A stretch of 64,000 nt of DNA from assembly GCF_015706575.1 (NCBI RefSeq), contig NW_024037069.1:39143315-39207314 (forward strand), in the 5' to 3' direction. Positions 11,987 to 23,744 of the stretch are shown in pieces; the stretch's first letter is position 1, and every line of letters starts with the position of its first letter. The position numbers and the translations under genes were made by a program. The stretch is from Patiria miniata. Its lineage: Eukaryota; Echinodermata; Asteroidea; Valvatida; Asterinidae. Below the pieces are notes generated by a model. The model saw nothing but the letters and a program-made list of their open reading frames with translations, was not told the DNA's origin and made no database searches.

Positions 11987-12102
11987 GTCCACGGACCACA
12001 AAAAAGGTTTGTTCTTTCAGCAATTCGAAAAACAATGTGCACACATCACATCATGTTTTCGCTTTGCTGAAAGAACACCTATCTTTTTAGTGATCTGTGG
12101 AC
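11987..12102. repeat. foldback repeat, about 42-bp arms
   Basis: The left arm GTCCACGGACCACAAAAAAG...GTTCTTTCAGCA and the right arm, ending GTGATCTGTGGAC, are imperfect reverse complements separated by about 30 bp. A transcript in either direction would form a long hairpin. It is probably a small foldback MITE. No clear target duplication was seen. Confidence 0.6.
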
Positions 12103-13194
12103 ACATTGCATGCATAAATGGCACTGAGTACACGAAACACATTTTCATCTTTGAGGGAATCCAACAACCCAAAAGCTGCAGCACTGCCTTTCAAAATGTT
12201 CTGGCAAACACCCAAAGTAAAGCTGAAATTCCACAACATAATTGTATCCACGAACTACACAAACGAGCCAATAAAATAATTCCACAGAATCGGTAATTAC
12301 AATCGTCAACACTCAGCAGACGTCAAAATCTAATGAAACACTTGTGAACTGATCAACCCTCTTCTTGTTCCGGCCGAAGACACCGTACAAGAGGTCGCTC
12401 AACTTAATTATGTCTTCGTCGCAAATTGACCGTCTTTGACCAGGGACCAAAGGGCTTATTACTGCAACCCCTTGTCAATTTACTTGGAGAGTTTTTCAAT
12501 TAAATTGCTCTCATGTTATTTGCTCAAGTCATGGCGCGGGGCTGAAGCCTATCTGCAGTGAAATGCCTTGGCTAAATTGCTGTCCAGTGCATTTGGATCT
12601 TTGGGGGAACATTCTGGGTAAATTCTGTAAATCCTTTTCCCAATGATCAACTTGTTATGAGTCTATTGCAATTCAAAACAAATGCTACTCTTACATAACA
12701 AAATGTGTACCTTGTGTAAAGATAGGAGGCGATGGGTTGAAGTGGAAGCTTAACGATTCTGACCGTCAGAAACTGGTTGAAGAAATGTCTCCCCCCACCC
12801 CTTTCAGTTCAACAAAAGAGACCCATCTTCTGTCTTTCACAAGGCACCCATTTTGTTTATGTCCAGAATTGCGATAATACTTCACAACTCAATCACAAGT
12901 TACCCGCAGTCTCAACTCATGTGATAAATCTATTCTAATGACCCGGGCCTCTGTCATTGTTCATTCCCTTGACTTGTGAATGACTTGTGATTATTGACGT
13001 GAAATCGTCACAAGTCATCGACCACATATCATCCAGTCTCAAGTCAATCAAGTGGCACTGCTATTCAAATTGGCTGTGTCATAGGTGTTGCTTTGTCCTT
13101 GTTCAGCCCCCGCTTGTTGTGAAACGACTCGTGACTTGACTTACAAGTATGATTGATTTGAAAAGGACTGGACTTGTGATGGACCTCACAAGTT

Positions 13195-13344
13195 GATCAC
13201 GAGTCGATCACGAGTCGATCACGAGTCGATCACGAGTCGATCACGAGTCGATCACGAGTCGATCACGAGTCGATCACGAGTCGATCACGAGTCGATCACG
13301 AGTCGATCACGAGTCGATCACGAGTCGATCACAAGTAGATCACA
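13195..13344 (+). repeat. 11-bp minisatellite, about 13 units
   Basis: The unit GATCACGAGTC is repeated head to tail with almost no variation, and the last one or two units diverge (ATCACAAGTAG). The surrounding 12.96-13.19 kb contains degenerate relatives (ACTTGTGAT, CACAAGTC), suggesting that an older array was re-expanded. There are no spacers, so it is not a CRISPR-like array. Confidence 0.95.
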
Positions 13345-14735
13345 GTCTTGTTGACTTGCTGCAACGAAGTGTGCCACCTAATATCTGACGGTGTCCAATT
13401 CTGTCTGCTTTGAACAGCACCCCCAACAGTCAGATAGTGTCCAGTCCCCACCCCCACTTTTTTATTTCATGACAGCTGGCTAGCCTGGAAATTGGTTTTG
13501 CTATCTCCCAGCCGGACTGTCTTCGTCTTGACCCCCTCCCCCCAGCAAAATCCTGCATACGTCACTGAAAATAGTGCAACCTTGGCCACCACGAAAACAG
13601 CAATAGGCTATTCTTGAGTGGTCTGTCTACACTCATATGGGTATTCATTAAGCTATTTTAATCCCTGCATTCATATCATGCGGCACACCACGTCCCCAAA
13701 TTCCCCAGACCCCTCACACACTCAACTTCCTACAAAAGCATGCACCTTGGGAACCCTACTCATCAGATAAGAGGGAGCCAGGGGACCAGCTCTCAGGGTA
13801 CCAGGGACAGGGTTCGTGTCCGTTGAAGTGGCAATGCCCTGGGAAAATAATAAAACTGGATGCGTATTTATTCTTCTCTTTTCCGAGATGCGGGCAAAAT
13901 ACTGGTCCGTCAGCTGCGGCGAGAGTTCACATAGCCTCCAAACTGATCTCGCAAGTTGTTTTTCTCCCCCGGTGTGCAATAAAAGGAGAGATTGTATTGC
14001 CTAGAAGTTGCCGGCTGGGCAACCTATCGTTAATCATTTTTCCCCAGAGTCAAATTCGGAAAAGGACAAATGGCTATCTTCTGTGTGGCCTTGCATCCCT
14101 TTTTTTTTGATCACATTGTTTGTAAATATCAAAGTGTGTGAAGACGCAAGACGTGCGTACATATAAATGCAGCGTTGCAGATCTAATTTGATTATTTGTT
14201 TCTGTGTGCTTCGTGATTGACTCTGAAGAGAATGTGAATTAAAGATAAACATTCTGTGCTTTTGTGGCGTGGTTGCCAGCAAAAAGTAAATTGTTCAATT
14301 AGATTTAAAATATTCTAGAATAAGTGAGCTTTTCACAGATACATGTATGTCAGAAGAAGATCAGCTCATGATTAATTAAATTATGCATGAAGAACATCTG
14401 CATTCACTGTTTGAGCTATGTTTTTCAAACTGACGCCAGAAGACTTTGAATCTGTGATGTAAATTTAGGCAAAATCTTTACAATTTAGAGATTTTGTACT
14501 CGACAATGTGTGATGATCATTCACTGCAATTTGCTCTTGTAACTAATTTTTAAAAAAGTGCAAGAGCAAGGAGAATTGTCATTAAGGAACTTTGTACTAA
14601 AAACAGCAGTATCAAAGAGGTGCTGTTAATGACATCACGTTTTTGCTCATGAATATAAAAATTTGCGTACTGAAATTTGCATATTAGCCTATGGAAATTT
14701 GCATATAGAAGCCTAAACAATGGGAGACTTTTGAA

Positions 14736-14864
14736 ACGTTAGTGGCAGCAAACATACTTCCCTTTTTCCATTGTTTGCGTCATATTGAGCATGCGCGCTT
14801 TACCGGTAGCTCAAACATGACGTAAATAATGGAAAAAGACGGGTGTGTTTGCTGCCACCAACGT
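14736..14864. mobile_element. foldback MITE with GTGGCAGCAAAC arms
   Basis: Arms of about 55 bp (left ACGTTAGTGGCAGCAAACAT..., right ...GTTTGCTGCCACCAACGT) flank a loop of roughly 18 bp with GCATGCGCGC. Pairing is imperfect but continuous through TTTTTCCATT/AATGGAAAAA and GACGTAA/TTGCGTC. It is non-coding. Confidence 0.7.
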
Positions 14865-15083
14865 AATGGCAATACAAAGAAAGAACGGGAGCTTAAATAC
14901 AGATGTGCATTTCAACAAATTCAAGTGAAAAAATAATACTAAAATTCATATCAATTGCCCTTGAATGCTTGATACATGTTTGAACATGTACCCTCACTTT
15001 ATATTTAGTATGAGGACTCATTAACATTTCAAACAGCCCAGTGCCTAATGCACGGGCAGCACACAGTCATGTTCATTAAAAAC

Positions 15084-15641
15084 CTATTTGCAAAGGTTAA
15101 GTGGATAGGGACGACCACACAATGTTAAGTACGTGCACACCGAGAAAGGGGGATTTGGCATTATTGCGTTGTTTTCCCAAACAGACATTGGCCTTGGAGG
15201 AAAATTTTTTACCGTGTTAAATATAAACACGCCAGCAGCTGCTTGCAAAGCAGTGAAGACGATTTGTAGCCGAAATGCACTATTCATGGAGTCCAAATTG
15301 CGCACTTGTATCGACCTCGTAGCATTGAATAATAATAATAATATCGCAGACGAAAATGTAAGACAGCGGTCGCGCTCGGGGGTTCTGTAGGAGCTCAGCG
15401 CGTCATTCTGCGCAAACAGCATGTAAATTTGGGCCAGGGTTACAACAGAGATCAGGTCTTGAGGGCAAAACAGCCCAATCTGAATGGCTGCCCCCCCCCC
15501 CCTTGGATTGTAAACACTGTTTGGGTGCTTGAATATTCGCGAGAGCTGTGTAAGGGCGGAAAGATGAGCCGACTTGGAGAAACAAGATAGGGGTCGCTTG
15601 TCACTTGTGCGCTGTAAAAATTGGTGTTGTGATTGTAACAT
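15084..15641 (-). CDS. unrecognised 185-residue open frame (doubtful)
   Basis: This is the longest open frame outside the LTR element. It starts at an ATG and shows hydrophobic patches (CLTFSSAILLLLFNA near residues 90-105, AAAGVFIFNTV near 135-145) but no domain I recognise. It includes a G-rich stretch encoded by the homopolymer at 15489-15502, has no obvious splice context or promoter, and lies inside the PKC intron on the same strand. A chance frame in a locally less AT-rich stretch is the likelier explanation. I give it low confidence and do not assign a function. Confidence 0.12.
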   Translation of the reverse strand: MLQSQHQFLQRTSDKRPLSCFSKSAHLSALTQLSRIFKHPNSVYNPRGGGAAIQIGLFCPQDLISVVTLAQIYMLFAQNDALSSYRTPERDRCLTFSSAILLLLFNATRSIQVRNLDSMNSAFRLQIVFTALQAAAGVFIFNTVKNFPPRPMSVWENNAIMPNPPFSVCTYLTLCGRPYPLNLCK

Positions 15642-16027
15642 CGTGTGCTTGATTACAGGGTGAATTTATTGAGCCAGGTCCGAGTGGCACCATTTCTACA
15701 TGTAAGTTTCATGAGGTGAACAAACTGTGAAGCCTGTGCAGTTTGTTGATACCAAACAATCAAACACATGATGTTGCAATAAAAAAAAATGCATAGGCTT
15801 TTCAGGTTGTTCATCTTATTAAATTTACATGTAGCGGTGAATTCAAAATAAGTAATATTGTTGAAATGATGTATCGTACATCAGACACAGGTACTTAGTA
15901 CAGGATTTAAATGGGAATTCATGGGTATCATAGATGTGTGTGTATTATCATTTTATATACGGTAGGACTACCGGTAGTATCTCAAGATTACATGTAAAGT
16001 CATTACAATGGAAATTCAACATAGTAG

Positions 16028-16115
16028 GGCTGGATAGCTCAGTAGGAAGACCACCGACACAGTGTTCTAGAGGTCCCAGGTTCAAACCCCGCTATAGTCA
16101 ATTTCCTTGTTTAAC
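16028..16115 (+). mobile_element. tRNA-derived SINE head, second copy
   Basis: GGGCTGGATAGCTCAGTAGG begins a tRNA-like region with an A box (TAGCTCAGTAGG) and a B box (GGTTCAAACCC at about 16079). The 5' end is nearly identical to the SINE at 4584 (GGCTGGATAGCTCAGT), but the anticodon arm is degenerate. The short 3' part (CAATTTCCTTGTTTAACC) has no evident tail. Confidence 0.65.
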
Positions 16116-16666
16116 CTTATGTTCCTTAACTGAACTCTGCTCAGTGCATTATTTAAATTCTGTGTACATCAGATGGTTTTGACATTAGAAAATGGACGGT
16201 TGTAAACCAATTGGTATTGGGAGAACACCACAAACTTTAAACCATCCCATGTGATTATTTCTCTGAAATTGGTGAGGGGGCAGGGGTAGGGTTGCCAGTT
16301 GGCCTTAAGGGTGGCCTCTTTGCCGACACAATTTTCGGTACAATTCTACGAAAAGAAAACCAATTACTTTACACCAAAGTGACAAATGGGGGCGTTATTT
16401 ACCCCCACACCCCTCCAGGGACATCCTAGTGTGAGTGCTCAAATAAAAATCAGGATCTAATGCATGTAATTAATTTCTCATATCCTGAAAGTGGAAGACA
16501 CCCTCTTAATTAGTCCAATGGAAGTGTCTCCAGGGATGGCAACTCACAAATGGCAATTGAATAATGACTCCTCAAGCAGCCACTCTCAATTAAAAGCAAT
16601 GTTTCTATGGATGCAGTTAACAATGATGACACCTCTTCAATTTCGTTCCAATCTCACTGGAGGTTT

Positions 16667-17003
16667 GTAATATTGCAAGTTCATCAGCCCTCTTCTCCCC
16701 CTCTACGGGGGTACCCCCACCTCTTCCCCCACCCCTCTCCCCCTCTCCCTCCCCCATCCCCAGAGTAGGCTTCAATTTTTGACATGATCCATGACCAGGG
16801 GACAGGGATGATCATGTTAACAGAAATTTTGACTAGTAATATTGCAAGTTCATCAGCCCTCTTCTCCCCCTCTACCCCCACCCCTTCCCCCACCCCTCTC
16901 CCCAACCCCCTCTCCCCCCCCCCCCACCCCCAGAGTAGGCTTCAATTTTTGACATGATCCATGACCAGGGGACAGGGATGATCATGTTAACAGAAATTTT
17001 GAC
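16667..17003 (+). repeat. tandem duplication, 169-bp unit, 2 copies
   Basis: Two units begin GTAATATTGCAAGTTCATCA at 16667 and 16836. Each has a C-rich middle (CCCCCTCT... runs, variable between copies) and a nearly identical second half ending ATGTTAACAGAAATTTTGAC. Differences are concentrated in the C-rich part, as expected from slippage. Confidence 0.93.
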
Positions 17004-17760
17004 AAAAACAAAACATGTCAGTGTTATAGTAAAGTACATTAATATCACTAGTGTGGTCACAATCAATCAAAAGCCTTTCACAAGTCGTGTCACTAGTAAC
17101 AGGGGATGTACAATAAAAAAAGGAGTACCTTTGTCACGAATTGTGATTAGCTTGTGAATTGAGACTGAAAGAATATTGATGGACTCCACTACAAAAATGA
17201 CACGTGTAGCGTTACATGAATAATGGCTCCATGCACATGCAATGGAAAACGCAAACCATACTTTTATATTTCTACTCCAGATCGTGACACGATAAGTCAT
17301 GATACAATCACGCTTTTAATCATTTCTGTTTCATTAAAAATGAAAAATGAGAAATTAACCGTGCCATGTGGCAGGGGATTACGCCGTTAGTCACGATGCT
17401 AGCGACACAAGCAATGCTGAAAAGAATCTGACGTTTTCACAATTGAAAGGATAGTACTGACTGCAGTTCCTGCGACAAGGAAAGGGACACCCTTTGAGGT
17501 CTCCAAACTTAGAACCTTTCTTACGAGGAAAAGGTTTGATTTTCACCCCAGCTGGTTGGGTTGCCCTTCGGCAAAAGGCCCATCTGCAAGATTAGTCGGC
17601 AATGTTATCTCTTAGCCCAGACACCTTTACGTGTGCTGATAGCCCGCGGCATGCAGGGTGGTGATAAAGAAGTCAACCCAGCGGTCTTGTATTCGGAAAT
17701 GTCAGAAGGCAATCTAATATTGAAGATCCTTTTCTCTTTTTTCTTCTTTTTTTGCTTGCA

Positions 17761-18186
17761 AAATGAACATGATCAAAGATGAGGATAGAACGTGCACCTG
17801 CAAATGTAAACTGGCACGAGTTCCTTTTTTAATGTTTTAATTTTTTTTAAAAGGCAAAAACATGACCAAAGACTCATGAGGATAGTATTATGTGCACATG
17901 CAAATGTAAACTGGCACGATTTCCTTTTTTTTTCTTTTTTTCTTTTTTGGTAAGAACATGACTGAAGATGAGGATAGTACGTACCGGGGTATGTGCCCCT
18001 GCAAATGTAAAAGAGCACACATTCCTTTTTTCCCCCTCTTTTTTTCATCTTTTTTTTTTGCAAAAACATGACCAAAGACACGTGAGAAGAATAGCATGTG
18101 CACCTGCCAATGTAAACTGGCACGGATTATTAATGTTATTCTGTTATGTGCAAGAACATGACCGAAGATGAGGACAGTATGTGCCC
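17761..18186 (+). repeat. minisatellite, ~100-106-bp unit, 4 and a partial copies
   Basis: Units share ACATGACCAAAGA, GATGAGGATAG, ATGTGCACCTGCAAATGTAA and CTGGCACG, followed by a variable T-run with occasional C. Anchors of CAAATGTAAACTGG fall at about 17801, 17901, 18002 and 18108. The last unit lacks the T-rich half. Antisense open frames here are repeat artefacts. Confidence 0.9.
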
Positions 18187-18686
18187 TTCCACTAGTTCAT
18201 AACTGCCGAGTGTGATTTTGGAGAGAGGTACCTCGGCATGTTTATTTCCCACAATCCCAGGCAAGGAAAGCTTAACGTCTTTTTCTTGTCCCGAGACGAC
18301 CCGATCTGTTACTACCGTGGGAATGCTCGGGCAATCTGCGGTGCACTCTCCGCGATGTATTACATTGCCGTCTATGTTTCCCTCCTGATGAAATATGATC
18401 AATGCCGGGCCACTTTTTGCGATGATCCACAAAAACAAACAAAAAAAAAAATGTCCAAAAAGGGAATTGCGAAGAAATTGGATCGATGGTGCAATCAGGA
18501 ACAGGTGGTCAGACTGTTGATAGCGCAGGACTCGGAATTGCATTTCTTCATGTAATACATGCCCCTTGCTTTAATTTCTACACATCAGCACAGAATTTAT
18601 GAGCAATCACCGGAGCAGATATATCTCTTGACTTCTCCAAACAAAATAAAAGATTGGTGAAACTGTCTGTTACCGCTGGGCAAGTC

Positions 18687-18933
18687 ACTCGATTACTCGA
18701 GTACTCACGAGTACTTTATGGTACTCATTGCTGTACTCGTGGTTTTTCATCTACTCAAGTACTCGTCCTGGCGCGAGTAGAAGCAGGTATTCGCGAGTAA
18801 CGTAGTAACTCGATTACTCGAGTACTCACGAGTAGTTTATGCTACTTGTTATTCTACTCATGGTTTTTTATCTACTCGAGAAGCCAACTCATTCTGGCAC
18901 GAGTAAAAGCAGGTATTCGCGAGTACCGTAGTA
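18687..18933 (+). repeat. tandem duplication rich in ACTCG, 121-bp unit
   Basis: Two units start ACTCGATTACTCGAGTACTC at 18687 and 18808 and end GAGTA-CGTAGTA. Each contains many short palindromes (ACTCGAGT, CTCGCGAG-like). The pattern of ACTCG/CGAGT in both orientations suggests a piece of a DNA transposon with subterminal repeats, but no ends could be defined. Confidence 0.85.
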
Positions 18934-19355
18934 ATTTAGGTTTCACGGCTTAATACGTCCCCTGCAAACAGAGAATCACTTCCTCCACCTCTTTCTCCCT
19001 CGCATTCCATTTATCCAAAAAATATTATTCAGACAACCAAAGAAAAAAAACCTGAACCTTGGGAAAATAACATCAATCAAAGATCCAAAAGAAATTGTTC
19101 ATTCAGCGGATCATGATATTGCAATACCCTATTTTTCATTAAACATAGTAGTATGGAACGCCGTATTATCGCGGTACCTATCACGTTTCTCGTTCGGAAT
19201 AGAGATTGCCCACTAACCTTCCAGAATTGTCCTGTCTTATGTGTAGTATAACTCTTCCTTTTTAAATTAATATAAAAAAATCTGACGGGTGGTGTGGTTT
19301 ATTCCGTGTACGATGCCTGTGAAAATAGACATGCGCGGCGTGTGCGAACGGAGGT

Positions 19356-20029
19356 GGACTCCCTATTATCGCGGTATGCGGGAAGTGGTTTTTATAATGA
19401 TCCCAACTTTTTTGTTCATAGTTTATCTTTGACCAAAACACCCCCTGAATAAAGTCTGATATTTTCCTGTAACGTTCAAGTTGATTAAAGACAAAATGTC
19501 TGCAGGATGATTTCTTAAGACCCTGCCCTTCCCCCGAAAGGAGATCACAAATCCCTGAGGCAAGTCTACTGATCGGCGATTGAGGGCGCCATTCACTTTA
19601 CACGGTGTGCCGTTTTATTTTCGCTAACGCGCGGTGCTTATTTTGATCCCGTAAAAGTTGTTACGATTTCGCGCTGCAAATATCGTCGTTCGACTTCATT
19701 TTACATTTGCAGCTGAAGAATGGGAACCAGACAATGGAACTTTCATGGACAGAGCGCAATTAAAGATTTTTGTTAAATATAAACGGTACCTTTTAGCAGA
19801 CACGGTGAGGGAAAATTTTGCAAGTTTTGGAAAACGTTAATATTTATTAAAATCGTTAAAAGTCCCGAAAGACACAACATTTTTTAATCGTCCTTTTTAT
19901 ACAACTCGGTAGAAAATCCTTGATGACTGGTGAACTGGATAAAAATCGCCACTTGAAGGAGTTTTGACACTGTAAAAAGAGAAATTTCCCATGCCGCGAT
20001 AATAGGGATGCCGCGATAATAGGGAGTCC
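19356..20029. mobile_element. non-autonomous DNA element with GGACTCCCTATTATCGCGG ends
   Basis: The left end GGACTCCCTATTATCGCGG is matched by its exact reverse complement at 20011-20029. At the right end the core CCCTATTATCGCGG is repeated a second time immediately inside. A third related copy in direct orientation (CGTATTATCGCGGTA) lies outside, near 19160. The roughly 0.67-kb inside has one 60-codon frame with an apparent acceptor (TTTGCAG) and donor (ACG-GTGAGG) around AEEWEPDNGTFMDRAQLK, possibly a remnant of a transposase or captured exon. The superfamily is not assigned. Confidence 0.6.
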
Positions 20030-23014
20030 GACTATACCATGTACCGTAGCTATGATCTGCATTCCAACTACGCGTTCCATAGAAATGTTGATGCTCTGAT
20101 AACAAACGCGCATCCTTCTCATGCAATTCAAGCGCTCATAACGAGACGTGCCAGTACTGGCAATTTGAGCTTCTTTTTTGGGGGTGTTTTTTTTTGTGGT
20201 TCGTAGCTTCCAGTATCAGACTACACTTTCAAAATACATACATGTAACGGCCACGGCACAGTGAATGTTCAACCAATATTGACACGGCAAACACTGGCTT
20301 TCCTCGGCAGACTGTCCGGATCTGCAATCTCTCAATGGCATGCAATTACGCGAACAAACCCCCTTGCGTGCCGTTACGTTACATCAAACAGTCCACGAAT
20401 GAAATTAGCGGCCATAAAAGTACGGGGCCGGGCCGGACTATAGGCTTTGGCAAATTGGCAAGCGCATCTCCCTGGGATAAACTGAAACAATATTGATGGG
20501 GATAGCACGGGTTGTCATTTTGATTCTTGATAGGGGGGTGGACGGGAGGGGAAGGGATGACATAAAAGTTATCCCCGGCGGGATTACCGAGCGAGGTGGG
20601 TTTCAGGTAGAAACTGGCATACCTGAAATGTCAGAAGGTCGAGGCTGTTTTGGATGTATTGACAAATCTGCATGTGCCACCAGCACATACCGTACTGTAA
20701 TTTGCCTTTTTTTTTTTTTTTTGCTTTTATCCGCAAACCGTCACAAAGTGGTTAGAGTGTAAAAATAGAATGGAGAAAAATGCAGATTCCAAGCCACACG
20801 ATCAGAACACGTCTGTATTTAATTCAGTTCACGCATAAAAGAACGGACGCCAGAGCGTCATCAGCTAATGCTGAGAGCGCCCTCTGGGGCTTTTCATCCA
20901 GAAAGTGGCAGTCAAAATATGAGCAAGCACTATAGGTACTACGTCTTGCCATCGATCTTGCAACACATGAGGCCTAGCTGATATTTGCCGGGGAAAAAAT
21001 AAAATTGTTTATAAATGGGCCAACACTGTTCGGTTTGGCGCCAAATTCATGACAACTTGACAAGTGTGGTGATCATTTCTAGAAAAAAAAGTCAAGCAAA
21101 TCAGAAGTATTGTATCTTTTGTAATTTGTCACAGCTTCACAAAATCCCTAAGAGAAACTGTCCGCCCAAGTTTTCTTTTTTCTTCACAGTTTACACTGAA
21201 AGGTGTTGACCTCTGCCACAGGACAGTAGGTTTGAAAGACTGCCACGGTGCCAGAACAATCATTCATTTTTAGAAAAAGATAAAAAAAAAAATATCTGCG
21301 AAACACTGGCTCATTGCTCTTAATACTGGGTAGAGTTCAAGACGTGTACAAACTTGAATTTGTGTACAAGGGGCTGTCAAGAAAGAAGAAATATGGAAGT
21401 CCATAAAGGCGAGCATCACTGGGCAGTGAAGAATCTCCTACTCCGAGTTGGCCTAAGGCATGTATATGCAGATATGGAATGACGAATGAGCAACTCCTAA
21501 ATCTACGGCCCATGACACCCAGTCATCAATAAGTCGGAGGTAAAAGTATGTACTGCTTGAAGTAACCATTGTAGGTACAGTACTCAAATTCCAAGGGCTT
21601 TAATCTGTGGTTTGTGTAGGTTTGTGTCCAAGCACAGAAATATTTAAACAGAGCTCCAAGCCTCCATGGTCCAATTGAGCATATTTGGCAGCAAAATATG
21701 TGATGTGATCAAGCTACATGAGTCGTTTGTCGACCCTGGTCAAAAAAATTTTTATTGCAGATTTGAAAAGAGTGCAACCTCAGCATTACCGCTGTGAAAA
21801 CCGCATGCTGATGCCATCTTTAGTTCATTATGGAAGTTGGTTCATTAAAAAAAATGGTTTACATGAAACTTGAAACTACCAAGAGGAACGCATCTTTAAA
21901 GTCATTTTTGATTTCTTAAGTTTTTTTTCGGGGGAGGGGATGGGGGCAGGGGAGTGCAATGTCCAGGGAGTGAGCCCGTCCTCCATATTACATGTACACA
22001 CGTAGTCACAAAGGTGAGCATTGCTTGAACAACTGCGAGCAGCTTCAAATTTCATAATTTCATAATTTCTGAACGTGATTTGTAATATTGCCAAAATTGC
22101 CAAACCGCAATCCTGATGTGGGAAAAAAAATCAATACTTTATGACTGCGGCTGATTCACTCTGTGTGATTGTATCATTTCATGCTATTTAATGACGAGCT
22201 ACATGCAATGCTCTGTCCGATCAATTCACAGAATTTAATCAATTTTTTTTTTAATGACTGCAAGTGATGTAACTCGCGGCAAAGAAAAAAAAGGATACGC
22301 AAAAGCAATTATCACTTGTTTTTATTATGGTTCCTTTGTTTTGCTTTAAACTGAGGGAGGAGGTGTTGCGGGGTGATGGGGGGGCCCCCTTTGTTTTTGG
22401 TTTTGCATTTTTTTTCCCTATTCAGTATGCACAAATGCCTCAAGCTGCCAAAACTGTAATCGCAAAACCAAATCAAGTATGTCAGCGATAAAAATCTAAG
22501 CCAGAAGGAGTGATGATGTTTCTCTGGGAACATGGCAAGCCGTTGAAGGTCGCCGTTCTCGCTAGCAATGGGGGGGGGGGGGGTTGGAAATCATTGTCTG
22601 CATGATGCATCGATCGTGACATGTACTGGTTTTCATTAGGGTGCGCGACGGACCAAACAGAGAAACAATCCGCGTGGCTGACTGTGTGTGTTTAAAGTGA
22701 GCCTGCCTTGAGATGCAACATACAAAATGATGAAAGCTTAAAATGAAAGGCTGTTACAACTCTTGCAGGGGTGTGACATACAAAAATGTTTGATGCACAA
22801 AATGAAAGGTTTTTACAACTGAGGAGGCGAGTCAAAGATTCAGTGACACGGGTCGGATCAAGTCTGATTGAGTCATATATGCCAAGATTGCTTTCATTGG
22901 CATCATGTGCAGTGTTTAAAAGCTATGTTAGAAAACCAGAAAACTCCTCATTTTAAGGGACCTCCCAATTTCCATGGTTGGTTTTTCTTTTTGAGTCCAG
23001 TACATTGTACATAT
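20030..23014. other. intron segment without recognised features
   Basis: Nothing beyond homopolymer runs (T at 20707-20722, G at 22570-22582) is visible. Short open frames have no recognisable similarity. Confidence 0.5.
23010..23014. repeat. left target-site duplication region (ATAT)
   Basis: ATAT at 23011-23014 abuts the 5' LTR and ATAT at 28445-28448 abuts the 3' LTR. This 4-bp target duplication supports a single intact insertion event. Confidence 0.75.
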
Positions 23015-23624
23015 TGTAGCGCAATGCATTTTATGGAGGGCGCACTTAGTTCTCTACTGGTAGCCGGCGGGGTGCGCGTGCACTCACCCAGGTTTATGGG
23101 GGCACCAGCCAATAGCGCCAGTGTATATAAGCGGCCATGCGCTCAGCTTCGCTCTCTTTCTGCTGTGGCCGGAACCCGAGCGCGGTCTCAGGAAAAGTTG
23201 CACTGTTCTAATCTCCCACAATTAACCAATCACCAATCACCTATAGTCGCAGCGGAGGGAGCCTCATACTTTGTGTGAGTGTAGTTGATTAATGATTCCT
23301 GCATTATAATCCAGATAATTATGTAATCTCTGAGTTTGTAAGGGAAGTGATTGAGTATAAGATCACGTAGGCGAGGCGCCTGGGTAGGCGAATAAAATAA
23401 TCTTCCGAAACACATATCTGGTGTCAGGTCCCCATCCTTCCCCAGTCCCCCTTGTTAGTCCGCTTGGGTTGTGTGAGCGAGAGTGCGTGTGAGGGTGATC
23501 ATTTGGTGGTCTGCTGCGGGCCTGGCGGTAAATCTCCGCCGAAACGGATCTGCGTACCCGACCGTAGAGGCTAGGCCGTTCGCCGCTACTCGCCGGGGCA
23601 GTCGTCCGAGGCAGTACCGTTACA
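23015..23624 (+). repeat. 5' LTR
   Basis: A 610-bp repeat with TG...CA termini. It contains a CCAAT-like box (AGCCAATAG at about 23108), a TATA box (TATATAA at 23124-23130) and an AATAAA signal at 23391-23396, so U3, R and U5 can be placed in the usual order. It is GC-richer than the surrounding intron. Confidence 0.95.
23124..23130 (+). promoter_or_regulatory. LTR TATA box
   Basis: GTGTATATAAGCGG sits about 110 bp into the LTR, just downstream of a CCAAT-like motif. The same arrangement recurs in the 3' LTR at 27944-27950. Initiation would be expected about 25-30 bp downstream, near CAGCTTCGCT. Confidence 0.6.
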
Positions 23625-23627
23625 AAT

Positions 23628-23645
23628 TGGTGTCAGAAGTGGGAT
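23628..23645 (+). other. primer-binding site (tRNA-Leu type)
   Basis: TGGTGTCAGAAGTGGGAT begins 3 nt after the 5' LTR. Its complement TCCCACTTCTGACACCA resembles the 3' end plus CCA of animal tRNA-Leu (TCCCACTCCTGACA-CCA), differing at about one position. Confidence 0.75.
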
Positions 23646-23744
23646 GGGCGCCGTTGCTTCACTGCTAAAAATCACCTACGCCTGTGACATCACCTAGTTA
23701 GGAGTCATCACCCCAACAATCTACAACTACCACTACCAACCGAC

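Noticed and set aside
13195-13344. CRISPR-like array
   Set aside because: Units are contiguous 11-mers without spacers, in an animal genome.
18136-18555. Overlapping frames of 135 and 105 codons on opposite strands
   Set aside because: They overlap each other and the edge of a minisatellite; no recognisable family and no splice context.
22868-23278. 136-codon frame at the left edge of the LTR element
   Set aside because: It runs from flanking intron into the 5' LTR, so half of it is LTR sequence that recurs in the 3' LTR; not a gene.
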